DNA of 55,114 bases from Stentor coeruleus (GCA_001970955.1 MPUH01000427.1:1-55114), one strand, 5' to 3'; shown: positions 39,620-49,137, numbered from the stretch's first letter. A program made the numbers and translations. The notes: generated from the sequence alone by a model not told the origin.

Positions 39620-40552
39620 CTAATTGTTAACATATAATAAATCTACTGAATCAGCCATTTCTTTCCCTGACTCGCCTGAAGAGATTTTATTCAAGCTTCT
39701 AATCACTCTTGACTGCTGTTTTAATATTTCAGTTATCATGAATTTTCTATTTTCATAATCCCTTATTTTAATATTAGAAATCGGTCTTTTCCTTATTTTC
39801 TGGCTTTGTGGTCTAGCTGATTTACAATTTTTATTATCTTTACTTTTCCTTTTATTTTCCAAAAACTCAGCTATTTTCTCTTTTTGGCTTTCATAATATT
39901 TTTTCCTTTTTTCATCTTCTTTCCTTTGCTTTTCTTCAAGTTCTTTTTCTAACCTGGTTTCATTTTCCATTTTCTCTATTTCCTTCCTCAGTTTTTCTTC
40001 CCTAAAAGTTTCGATTTTACTTAGTATGTTTAGCCTCTTTTGAGCTTCTTTAATCATTTTCTCATCGTTTTCTTCACTTCTCCTTTTATCCATAATTTCC
40101 CCACGGCCCCGGCAACTACGAATACGGAATTTTTTTGGTCCTTCAGCTTCTGCACCAGTAAGAAAAGTTGGAGTGTTAGATAAAGGTAAAGCTAATTCTC
40201 TGTTAGAAGTTGCTTCCTTAGGGATTAAAGCTAGAGTGTCTATATTAGAATGCTTGCATGGGGGTTTTAAAGTGCAAATCAAGCATCTGTTGTCTCTAGC
40301 AAGTTTTTCTTTCATTTCTTCAGAAGCTAAGTCAAGTTTTCTACGTTTAATAAGGTCTTCTGTTAATACTAAAGCATCTTGGAATGATTCTGGATGCTCT
40401 AAATCATGTTCTTCAAGCGGCCTTCCGATGAGCTTTTGCAGTTCAATTCTCAGGTCGTTATTTTCATTAACTAGATCTTCTACTTCTTGTATTGAGGTTT
40501 TTTTGTGCAAAACATGCTTAAGTTTATCAATTTCATCTTTTAAACCCCACAT
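39620..40552 (-). CDS. Coiled-coil protein with a Cys-rich motif
   Basis: 310 residues. The N-terminal 50 residues form a coiled coil (IQEVEDLVNENNDLRIELQKL). A CLICTLKPPCKH motif near residue 92 could bind zinc (C-x2-C-x5-C-x-H). Residues about 165-245 are a long charged helix (KRLNILSKIETFREEKLRKEIEKM), followed by a basic stretch and a helical end (ILKQQSRVIRSLNKIS). No known family. It is 100 bp upstream of the other coiled-coil gene on the same strand; the pair may belong to the same structure, but this is only suggested by position. Stop TAG. Confidence 0.72.
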   Translation of the reverse strand: MWGLKDEIDKLKHVLHKKTSIQEVEDLVNENNDLRIELQKLIGRPLEEHDLEHPESFQDALVLTEDLIKRRKLDLASEEMKEKLARDNRCLICTLKPPCKHSNIDTLALIPKEATSNRELALPLSNTPTFLTGAEAEGPKKFRIRSCRGRGEIMDKRRSEENDEKMIKEAQKRLNILSKIETFREEKLRKEIEKMENETRLEKELEEKQRKEDEKRKKYYESQKEKIAEFLENKRKSKDNKNCKSARPQSQKIRKRPISNIKIRDYENRKFMITEILKQQSRVIRSLNKISSGESGKEMADSVDLLYVNN

Positions 40553-40815
40553 AGTTTATTATTCTATTCTTAAGATGGATATTCTTTTGATAGGAAATTA
40601 TGTAAAAGATTAAGAACTACACTTAAGTGAAGAGTTTGTATATGAAATTTGAATCAAAATGCAGAAATCTTGCATCTTGGAAAATATCAAAGATTGATAT
40701 AAAATATAGCTTTAGATAAAATATTCTTAAGTTAGACTTGTAAAGTGTATTTATTATAGAATTATTCTATGTATGATAATATTTACAATAATACTGCATC
40801 TTAATTATAAATTTA

Positions 40816-41724
40816 AGTTTTATGTCGGATATAAGTCATGATTATTTCAGCCCAAATCCAAAATTTTCTATAAAAAAATGCAGTTTATGATATATTATAG
40901 TTAAAAATGTTGATTATAAATTGGACGCAATAAAATCATCATATTCGCTATAATTTTATTTTTTCAAAATCTAATCTTAACCTTGACAAAATTCTTCATC
41001 TTCTGTATTTATGATCTACAAATATATCACAGAATTTCATCAAATATGAGATTGATATAAAACCTAACATTTTATATATCTGATTCATGGATTTCAGAAA
41101 ATTGTACTTATAACATTTAGAAGAAAATGATGAAATGATAGGTGAAATTTCGGAAGATGGAAATTATTTTGTTGTAAATATAACAGTGGCAAAAATAAAC
41201 AGGCAATTGGTTTTTGGAGAATAAAGCGAAAAACTGGATTCTATTTCTTACAGATTTTTGAAGATAGTAGGCGTAAAACTTAGAGAATCTAATTCGAAAA
41301 TTCATACTGCCAGGAAGTACAATTTAAGAGATAGCTTAGCTTCCTACACAAATATTGAAAATATTAATTACAGTATTTATCAACATGAGGTTGTATTATA
41401 TAAATATAATTTTTTTAATCTAGATGATCCATCAATTCATACCCAAGAAATTGATAATTCAATACAGAACAAGAAAAAAAAATTTAATCCTATTTGGCAG
41501 ATCATATGTGGAGAAGACGTTGTTTTAATAAGCTCTTATTCCAAAATATGATTTTATGCATAGCTCTTTATTTAAAATTAAAAACTTAAAATTTTTGAAT
41601 ATAGATGTGTATATACTAATCAATAATAAAAATTTTGAACTATAATATATCATAAGCTGCATTTTTTTATAGGAAATTTTTGATTTGGGTAAAAATAATC
41701 ATGACCTATATCTGACCTAAAACT
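40816..41724. mobile_element. 909-bp TIR-flanked element
   Basis: Positions 40816-40908 and the reverse complement of 41632-41724 match over 93 bp with 10 mismatches and no gaps (about 89%). Both arms begin AGTTTTANGTC and share ATAAAAAAATGCAG. The space between holds a plus-strand coding remnant (41116-41551) interrupted by TAA. This is the architecture of a small DNA transposon or MITE, or of a transposon-derived eliminated-type sequence. I could not see a clear target-site duplication at either edge, and no transposase motif is recognised. The superfamily is unknown. Confidence 0.65.
41116..41551 (+). pseudogene. Interrupted open frame inside the TIR element
   Basis: One frame reads EENDEMIGEISEDGNYFVVN, TAA at about 41222, then continues in the same frame with SEKLDSISYRFLKIVG, ARKYNLRDSLASYTNIEN and NPIWQIICGEDVVL up to TAG/TGA near 41551. 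The composition looks like real protein but matches no transposase catalytic motif I recognise. No 15- or 16-nt intron removes the TAA. It is probably a decayed element-encoded gene. Confidence 0.4.
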
Positions 41725-42108
41725 ACTATAGTAGGCAAAGGTACTTTGTCCACCCACCCTACTAGGAAAAGGAAAGCCCTGTAGGGTAGAATATAGAACA
41801 TGCACCTATAGAATCATTATTTCTATAGATAAAACATAAATCTATTATCAAAGCAAAGCAAAGCATTCCCTATAAAGTATCTCCTCTAAGCTTAACCATA
41901 ATTTATTCATTTACTATAATATATTTATTATACATTAATCATATTCCATATATTTTTAACATTATATATCAGCATCTAAGCATATATTCAATATTATAAA
42001 TTCCTCATAAAAGCAAAATACCTTAATTTTCCTTATTAGAAAATAACACTATATAAAAAATCATACATGCTATTTTAAAAATGACAAACGAATATTCCTA
42101 ATTATTAT
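41725..42108. other. Intergenic with a run of four hairpins
   Basis: 384 bp. At 41725-41840 are several short inverted repeats: CTACTATAGTAG, CAAAGGTACTTTG, ACCCTAC with GTAGGGT, and CTATAGAA with TTCTATAG. This segment is also richer in G+C than its surroundings. From about 41880 the + strand is G-poor, the 3' flank of the next gene. The hairpin run directly abuts the right end of the TIR element. Confidence 0.4.
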
Positions 42109-44910
42109 CTAGTTCTTAAAGACCTTAAACCGCCATGAACCTTTGATTTCTCCTACAATAGAAGACTTCGATTCTAAAGGCGCGGTAAAGCCAACTGCAC
42201 TTTTAATTCTAGCGATGGTCTCTGCAGCTTCAGGATTAAACCCAGAAATATTCTGAACAAGATAAGTCAAAGGTACACTTCCAGAGCCAATAACCTCAAT
42301 ACACCCATCTTCCCTCATTTGTTTTACCAAGAAAATCAAACTTTTATCACCCAAAAAGTCAATCGTTATATAAGAAAACCCAATCGAGAACTTGTTTTCT
42401 ACAACAAAACTAATCTCTCTATCCCCATTAATATTTGCAACAACAGGATTTGGATAATTGTCAAGATAAGGACTATAAAATGATAACCAAGTTTTATGAT
42501 TATTGATTGGATAATAAAATACTGCAGTCAAAGTTGTAAATCTAATCTTAGCAAGTTTTTGTTGCTCAGTTATAGGTCTGAGAATAGGTGGAACATACCA
42601 GCTTCTAATCATACATCTAAATGAAGATCTAACTGGCTTGTGTAAAGATTTTGATGTTACTGATATAGTCTCATAGCTCTCTTGGACTAAGCTTAAATGT
42701 TGCTTGTATAGAATTCTATCATTCCATGATGGGGCATCACCACATTTGTGCACGGGGTAAGTTGGGGCGAAGTTCAAAGGACCTTCTTTAAAAGAAGCTA
42801 GTACAGAGTTTTCAGATAAAACTCTAGTCAGCTGGTCTTTTTCTTTAAGAAAATTCAGATTTCCTACGTTGTCTTCAGCCTCATCTTTATCCAAATCTAA
42901 ACTGTAAGCTAAATCACCCATTAAAAACACATAATCGCATTCGTGGGTTACATTTACATCAACTAACTTCCTTTTATATTCTAAAAGCTTTTGTAAACAC
43001 TTGTTTCTTTGTCTAGATCTACTAGGTTTTGATGGTAAATGTGCCCCAAGGAAACAAAAAGCTGAGGAATCAATTTTGAAAGTTACACAAACTCCACCTT
43101 TTCTAGACCGATTTTCCCCTTCTGAAAAATAAGTGGTGAAAGTGCTGATTTTCGACGTGTATTTTTTAAGTGCAGGGTGCATGAAGACTACTAAAAATAT
43201 ATCATCTAAAGTGACTCCAGCAACAAGATAATGATTAGAAGCTCTATAGAAAATCATCAACTGTCTAACCCATGCTTGAACTTTATCATATATGCATTGT
43301 TGGAAAGATATGGCAATAATACCATGATGGGTAGTTCCTGAAAGTACTGGTGTTAAAGCTTCTTGGGTTGGGATGGTTGTACAGCTTAGATTCCAAGTTA
43401 AAGTCATAATGGTTGACTCTTCAGATAAAGGAAGTTCTCTTGGGCGAATTTTTTCCGCCCATTTTCCCATGAGGAATACACTAGTGAAGTGATATTTCGC
43501 ATAAGCTGAAGAGAAAATAAATGTAAAGCAAGCATTATAAGTGTATAGTTGGACTTTGAAAAGGTTTTTAAATGCGTCGTTGATTTTCAAGTCGTGGAAT
43601 TTGATTGTTTTAATCTCAAGGCTGCTTTGGTTTTTGATAGTCATTGTTGCTGCTATGGTTTCAAGGAGAATTACTCGTTTTTCATGAGAAATTCTTCCTC
43701 GTTGGATGACGTTGTATGCGAATTCTGTTGAACTTTTTGTTTTACCTACATTTTGAGTATTTTTTAAGTCAAGCCAACTAAATCTTCTGAATCTGTTGTT
43801 GTCTGAGCTTTGTGGGACTACATGCTCGGTTGTTTCGAGCTTGGCTAGTCCTTCAGCTTTGGTTAGGTTTTCTGAGGTTTTAAGGAATTCGTCGAATTGG
43901 GATGAAGTGTCAAATATGAGAATGAGTTTTTTAAGTTTCTGGTCGTGGAAGTCTACAATCATTTTGTTTGGCTTTTTTGTTCTGATGTAGGTTTTGATTT
44001 GTGAGATTTGGAAGGTTTTTATCTCTTTCATGTCTCTTGTAGCGATATTGAAAGACATTGTTGGCTGGTCAAACCACACTGTCCTCTTCTGATTAAACCC
44101 AAACCTATTTTCTTTCTTAATTTCATACTTTCTGCAATCCACATGTAACTGAACTTCATGTACAACCTTTGGTTTATGGAACACTTCAAGCACTTCTCTC
44201 AAATGCACAAGAAAATCCCTAAGTTCATTTTCACTTGCAAAGTGAACTTTAAACACAATTTTTTTTGTAATATGGTCGCTAATATCCAAATTATTCTCAA
44301 AGCTAATGCAAGTTCCAGAATCTGTAAATTGTAAGTTTCTCAATTTTATATGATCTTCAATAAACCCATTACTACTCAAAATCAAAACTTCAACTTGTCC
44401 ATGTTTTTTAACCATAAGTCTCTTCTGATATTTAATAGGGTTATTCCCATATTCAATAGAAACTCTAAAAACAAAAGTATTATCAACATGACCATGGGAA
44501 TACTCATCTTCAGCGAGATCTTTGACTAGATATAGCTTTAAAGACTGTTTTTTAACTTTGACTTTGAGATTCATTTCGTTTATCATTGATATCATTGGCC
44601 ATTTCTCATAGTCTTCAGGAATAGCTCTTAAGGTCTCATCTAACATAAAAGCAAAACCACATTGCTCGAATGAAGAAACCCCATAATGAGCTTTTTTCTC
44701 AGGGTAAATTTCTTCTAAAAAGCCTTTAATATCAACTAAAGTATCTGACCACTCTTCGATCATGATAGGGAAAGTATCATTGTCAATACAGACCAATGTG
44801 ATTATACGAATAGTTTCTGGGTCTTGGGGGGCAGCTAAGTGGTCGTATTCCTTTTCAGATTGAGTCACTGAGATATCTTCTTGGGCTGTTGCCTTTCTGA
44901 GAATCCTCAT
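42109..44910 (-). CDS. Inositol polyphosphate 5-phosphatase-like protein, probably inactive
   Basis: 933 residues. A long N-terminal region (about 1-490), perhaps with PH-like beta domains, precedes a 5-phosphatase fold at about 500-775: TWN (506-507), ISFQQ, RKGGVCVTF, GAHL (His624), FLMGDLAYS, FAPTYPVHKCGDAPSWNDRILY and SLHKPV. In active enzymes the matching motifs are WN, QE, SHL, GDLN, PAWCDRIL and SDHKPV. Here the QE Glu is Gln538, the GDLN Asn is Ala668 and the SDH Asp is Leu756. These residues bind metal or serve catalysis, so a pseudoenzyme is likely. About 150 further residues follow the fold. The role may be binding of inositol lipids or proteins. Stop TAG. Confidence 0.8.
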   Translation of the reverse strand: MRILRKATAQEDISVTQSEKEYDHLAAPQDPETIRIITLVCIDNDTFPIMIEEWSDTLVDIKGFLEEIYPEKKAHYGVSSFEQCGFAFMLDETLRAIPEDYEKWPMISMINEMNLKVKVKKQSLKLYLVKDLAEDEYSHGHVDNTFVFRVSIEYGNNPIKYQKRLMVKKHGQVEVLILSSNGFIEDHIKLRNLQFTDSGTCISFENNLDISDHITKKIVFKVHFASENELRDFLVHLREVLEVFHKPKVVHEVQLHVDCRKYEIKKENRFGFNQKRTVWFDQPTMSFNIATRDMKEIKTFQISQIKTYIRTKKPNKMIVDFHDQKLKKLILIFDTSSQFDEFLKTSENLTKAEGLAKLETTEHVVPQSSDNNRFRRFSWLDLKNTQNVGKTKSSTEFAYNVIQRGRISHEKRVILLETIAATMTIKNQSSLEIKTIKFHDLKINDAFKNLFKVQLYTYNACFTFIFSSAYAKYHFTSVFLMGKWAEKIRPRELPLSEESTIMTLTWNLSCTTIPTQEALTPVLSGTTHHGIIAISFQQCIYDKVQAWVRQLMIFYRASNHYLVAGVTLDDIFLVVFMHPALKKYTSKISTFTTYFSEGENRSRKGGVCVTFKIDSSAFCFLGAHLPSKPSRSRQRNKCLQKLLEYKRKLVDVNVTHECDYVFLMGDLAYSLDLDKDEAEDNVGNLNFLKEKDQLTRVLSENSVLASFKEGPLNFAPTYPVHKCGDAPSWNDRILYKQHLSLVQESYETISVTSKSLHKPVRSSFRCMIRSWYVPPILRPITEQQKLAKIRFTTLTAVFYYPINNHKTWLSFYSPYLDNYPNPVVANINGDREISFVVENKFSIGFSYITIDFLGDKSLIFLVKQMREDGCIEVIGSGSVPLTYLVQNISGFNPEAAETIARIKSAVGFTAPLESKSSIVGEIKGSWRFKVFKN

Positions 44911-45439
44911 TTTAATTTATGCAACCATTTTCATGGGTTAAATTTCAGTCTTTTTTGGAAGAAAATAGACTCTTTTTTTGATGATTTTGTGATAAGGAAA
45001 TTTAATTTTAGGAATGGAGGATTGAGGCTTGAAGAATGGAAGATGGGCTGGCCTTGCTGGGAGAATTTTTATAGGATGCAAAGTTTATGATTGTTTTTTT
45101 TAGGGTTTTTATTGAGAATATAAGAGTTGTATGTTGTAAATTTTGAGCTTCGATTATAATTAAGAATAAGATATTTATTAGGATAAACAATCTAAAGTTG
45201 GGTTAATTGGAAAAATTTTGTTTTAAACTAGATTGTGGGATTTTTATTGAGGAGGGTAGTGAAATTAGGAATGAATTTTTTATTTAGATTATTGGTAGGA
45301 TTAGATATATAAGGCAAAGTTTAATATCATCCTATTTATAGTTTATTTTTAGTTGTACGATGATAAGTATATTTTTAATATAAGATATTTAGACCCTTAA
45401 TACTAGATATGAATAATTAGTTAATGAAAGATTAAAGAG

Positions 45440-45860
45440 TCTTACCTATCGCTTTCCTTTGAAGAACCTAAGTTATTTCAACCCCGGGAGTTGACTCTGG
45501 TCACAGGCTATTCTTTCCGATAGTCTCCCTTCACACCCTTCCATTTTTTCCGATTAGTGCGAAAAAACGTAGCGAAAAGATATTTTCTAATGCCCTAGCA
45601 TNCTTCCATTTTTTCCGATTAGTGCGAAAAAACGTAGCGAAAAGATATTTTCTAATGCCCTAGCATCTAGTAGGCGATTTTACTCAGCAATGTTGGAATT
45701 ATCACTAAAGCTCATTTGAGTTTTGGCTCTAGCAGCTGAACTTTTGACACTCATTCCGAATAGGTTGACTATGAGAGAAATCATTCTGACCTATCAAAGG
45801 AAAAAACTCTGAGGACCAAGTCAGACAAAATTTTATGGGCCATCCAACTAGGTACTCACT
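45440..45860. ncRNA. Candidate structured RNA, interrupted by an assembly join
   Basis: This block stands out by G+C content between AT-rich flanks. A nested stem is visible: GGGAG (45486-45490) with CTCCC (45525-45529), enclosing CTAT (45508-45511) with ATAG (45520-45523). Further right, ACCTAT and ATAGGT pair around 45763-45796. Both strands have stops in all frames, though some open runs exist. I checked for snRNA, SRP, RNase P and U3 signatures and recognised none. The N at 45602 lies inside, so about 65 bp of the block is a false repeat. Strand and ends are unknown. Confidence 0.3.
45538..45666. repeat. 64-bp duplication flanking N at 45602 (assembly join)
   Basis: Positions 45538-45601 and 45603-45666 are identical, the same pattern as the other N positions. 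Confidence 0.85.
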
Positions 45861-45959
45861 GGAAAAAACTACATGCCCCTGGATATTCTATAAAATTTTA
45901 GATACCATTTCTCCAATCCTCTATATTACCTATCTATTCAACATTAGATATAATAAAAC

Positions 45960-46059
45960 AAATTATTAGCACTCTCTCAAAAAAATTTAATATATAATTA
46001 TCCTGATACTAATCTAAAATCTTAAAAAAAACATAAAATTATTAGCACTCTCTCAAAAA
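45960..46059. repeat. 24-bp direct repeat, 76 bp apart
   Basis: Copies at 45960-45983 and 46036-46059 share AAATTATTAGCACTCTCTCA. They lie in the 3' flank of the CDK gene. Function unknown. Confidence 0.7.
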
Positions 46060-46193
46060 CAACTAATATTTATAAAAACCTAACTCCAGGCTAAAATCCA
46101 ATCATACAAAGCATATTTTTCCTTTCACTCTCAAATCTTTTATCAAATTTTCATAAATTATTATCCTAAAAACTATATCCAACATGCAAATCT

Positions 46194-47114
46194 CTAATTA
46201 AATCCGTTTCTTAGATAAGGCTATATATAAATTACATGATTCAAAGCATCTAAAGCTGTAATCCTAAAATCAGGATCTATAGTTATCATCCTACTAAGTA
46301 AATCAACTCCTTCCACACTAAGCGCTGGATATAAATCTTTAATAGGGACTTTCGTATAAATAGGAAAATTCTGACTAAACAATTCGCAATTTTTTAAGTT
46401 AGGCCATTCTTGCTCACTAGGAGTCCCAAGTCTATTAAAAATTTGAAAAGCCACATCTTTTTCTGAAGATCCCGGAAACAAAGGCTCTTTTGTCAGCATT
46501 TCAGAAAATATACACCCAACAGACCAAATGTCAATTGCTGTAGAATAAGCCTCAGTTCCAAATAAAATTTCTGGGGCTCTATACCACAAAGTTTGCACAC
46601 AAGGTGTATATGGTCTCATAGGGAACTGGAAGCTCCTAGCTAATCCAAAATCAGCAACTTTTAAATTCAAGTGTTTATCTAACAGTAGATTCTGAGGTTT
46701 CAAATCTCTATGAATAACTCGATTTGAATGACAAAAATGTAAAGCTGTAAGTATATGAACTAAGAATTTTTTAATTAACTGCTCTGGGATAACAGCATCA
46801 CTTGAATATTTTTCAATAAATCCTCTTAAATCGCATACCATAAACTCAAAAATCAAGTCTAAACCTTTCTGATTAAAGACTATACTGTTTAAAGTAACGA
46901 TGTTTTGATGTCGTAAGGATTTTAAAAAGCATATTTCCCTTAGATTTACTGCTGAGATCCCTTCTTTGAAGTCTTCAATTTTAGTACGTTTAATGGCAAC
47001 AATTCTGCCAGATGAGACTTCGATAGCTTTGTAGACAGTGCCAAATGTCCCTTCTCCCAGCTTTTCCTGAAGCAAATAGTTAGAACTGTCCTGTTCTATC
47101 TTTAGGCTACTCAT
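46194..47114 (-). CDS. Cyclin-dependent kinase, two exons, altered PSTAIRE and Tyr15 position
   Basis: Exon 1 is 46236-47114 and exon 2 is 46194-46220, joined by removal of the 15-nt intron GTAATTTATATATAG. The 301-residue CDK1/2-like kinase has GEGTFGTVY at 20-28, Lys42, the cyclin-binding helix as SAVNLRE (54-60) in place of PSTAIRE, HRDLKPQN at 135-142, DFG at 155-157, and an activation loop with Thr170 in PYTPCVQTLWYRAPE. Splicing restores the CDK ending NHPYL. The inhibitory Tyr15 position is Phe24, while the neighbouring Thr (Thr23) is kept. Cyclin partner and cell-cycle role are unknown. Stop TAG. Confidence 0.93.
46221..46235 (-). other. 15-nt intron in the CDK gene
   Basis: Sense GTAATTTATATATAG, phase 0. 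Retention gives in-frame TAG eight codons before the true end. Removal yields ALNHPYLRNGFN, the normal CDK C-lobe ending. Confidence 0.93.
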
Positions 47115-47202
47115 AAAAGTTATAAAGATACGGATCTTTGTATCTAAATGGGCTTGAAAGATAGGTTTTAATATTAAATTTAGGTTAAAACTCTAGCGAA
47201 TT

Positions 47203-49137
47203 TTAAATTTGTAAAGACCCAAATCTGAATCTTTGGTTGTTCGTAGATTTAGCTCTTGTTGATGGGGTTACTAATGTTGGAAGTTCTCTCTCTGTATCAT
47301 CAAGGCTTGTGTTGATACTAATCCTAGCTGCTTCTTTTATAATTTTTTCAAATGCTTCATGCTTCCAAGGAAGGCTGCTTGCTGTGGATTCCCAGCATGT
47401 TTTGAGTATCCTCCCTTTAAGACCGATCAGTTCAGGTCTTTCAAACTTTTTATTCCTGTAAAATAGAGCTGTGGGTTTGTATATTAGCGATGTTCGAAAA
47501 CCACTTAGTATACTATTAGCAGTTCCACAAGAAACACATTTTTTCTGAAATGCGAAATTCGCTGAAGGAATTGTAGACTTATAAGGTAAATTTGTGGCAA
47601 TAGTCCTTGGAGTATTTGCAGCCATCTCACTTTGAAGTTCTCTCTCAAAATTATAAGCCATGTTATGCCTATCTTCTTCATCTTGAGATTCAAGTGCTTG
47701 TTGGATTTGCGCATTTTCCACAAGACAGACCACCATTTGCCCAAGATTATTTAAAGAATGTACAGAAAATTTAAGTTCACTTTTCAATATCTCATAAGCT
47801 TTAGCAAGTACCGATTGGTCATCATCATGATTTTTTTGGTTCTTGTCAATTTTTTTCTGTAATTCCTGGATTTCTGACAAGATCTGCTGGTCCATAGTCT
47901 GTGATTCATTGCTAGTACTAGCCAAGGTCTTATTTACATCTTGTATATTTTTCTGCATTTCTAGTCTGAAACGCAAAAAATCGTTTTCCAAGCGGTTCGT
48001 AAGCATTTTCTGCACTACATCCTCAACTTCCTCTTTACTTAACCCCGGAGGACCTTTTGGTGTTTCTTCATAATTCGGTGGAAACATTATTTCTCCAACC
48101 TTAAGTGTACGGGTAGCTTTTTTATCTTTATTAGCATTTGTATCACTCGTCAATAACTCAACTTTCCTCTCTTCAACATGCTTCATTTGTTCCAATATTT
48201 CTGTTATTCTATTATCCAAAGTTTGGGTATCTTTACTTTCCAAAGCTGAAATGTTCAAAGCTTTTAATTTCAGATCTTCAAACTCCGCAATCCTTTTCCT
48301 AACCCTCAAGTCGTTAAAATAATGTAAATAATCTGATATCATTGTAGCCATCTGCAAAGGTATAAACTTCTCAATAAAATCATCACGTTTAAGCATCTCA
48401 TCCTTTTGCCTCTGCAACTCAAACGTTAAATCCTCGAATTTCTTCATCATATACTCATTTTTCTGATCAAAAGCACTAATATCAACTTTATACCCTCTAA
48501 TTTCCCTTATCAAAGTTAAAGCTTCAACAATATCTTTACGTATATTATCGATTTCTTTCTTGTAATTAAACATCTCCAAACTATTTGTATGTGCTTTATG
48601 AAATGCTTCTATTGCCTTTTCTTCAGTTTTCATTGCAACATTAACATAAGCTTTATTCATATCTTGAAAGCTCATACTAAGGCTTTCAACTTCACTTAAA
48701 ACTGTTGTTTTGTGTTCATCTAATAAAGATTTGAGCTTTAATATATCAGCATCAGCATGGTCTTTTTTATCCAATAGGATTTTTACAGACTCTTCTTGAG
48801 CAGCAAGTTGGAATTCAAGGTTCTTAAAATGCTCTTCGGTTTTTGAGAACTCTTGATTGAATTTGACAATGGTTTTTTTTAATGAGCCATCGATATCTGA
48901 ACAACGATTTAATAGGTTCATGATGGCAGTCTCAGCGTTTTTGTCCCCAAGGACAACAGTTTCTAGGCTTTTTAAGCGCTTTTCTAGGTTTCGGCAGTAG
49001 ATTTTTTGGATGCTATGCTGCTCACGATCTTCTTTAGCTTTTGAAATCACGGGTTCTAGCTGGGAGTAGAGTAACTCACGCATTCGTGTTTCTAGGTCGA
49101 ACCATTCTAGTTCTCGGGTGTTACTATCGCTTGCCAT
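47203..49137 (-). CDS. Large coiled-coil protein
   Basis: 644 residues. Coiled coil dominates from about 30 to 300 and again around 375-470. A Pro-rich linker, PPNYEETPKGPPGLSKEE, separates the two. The C-terminal 150 residues are less charged and include a CVSCGTANS pair near residue 537 and a basic patch. The protein resembles ciliate basal-body or cortical scaffold proteins in composition, but no orthologue is recognised. It begins 88 bp upstream of the CDK start on the same strand. Stop TAA. Confidence 0.75.
   Translation of the reverse strand: MASDSNTRELEWFDLETRMRELLYSQLEPVISKAKEDREQHSIQKIYCRNLEKRLKSLETVVLGDKNAETAIMNLLNRCSDIDGSLKKTIVKFNQEFSKTEEHFKNLEFQLAAQEESVKILLDKKDHADADILKLKSLLDEHKTTVLSEVESLSMSFQDMNKAYVNVAMKTEEKAIEAFHKAHTNSLEMFNYKKEIDNIRKDIVEALTLIREIRGYKVDISAFDQKNEYMMKKFEDLTFELQRQKDEMLKRDDFIEKFIPLQMATMISDYLHYFNDLRVRKRIAEFEDLKLKALNISALESKDTQTLDNRITEILEQMKHVEERKVELLTSDTNANKDKKATRTLKVGEIMFPPNYEETPKGPPGLSKEEVEDVVQKMLTNRLENDFLRFRLEMQKNIQDVNKTLASTSNESQTMDQQILSEIQELQKKIDKNQKNHDDDQSVLAKAYEILKSELKFSVHSLNNLGQMVVCLVENAQIQQALESQDEEDRHNMAYNFERELQSEMAANTPRTIATNLPYKSTIPSANFAFQKKCVSCGTANSILSGFRTSLIYKPTALFYRNKKFERPELIGLKGRILKTCWESTASSLPWKHEAFEKIIKEAARISINTSLDDTERELPTLVTPSTRAKSTNNQRFRFGSLQI

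Larger units (their letters stand above)
44911..46193. other. 1.3-kb intergenic region with a GC-richer block
   Basis: 5' flank of the phosphatase-like gene (G-rich on +), then a GC-richer block at about 45440-45860 (separate entry), then a G-poor 3' flank of the CDK gene holding a 24-bp direct repeat. A plus frame at 44881-45090 mostly overlaps the neighbouring coding start and is not supported. Confidence 0.5.
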
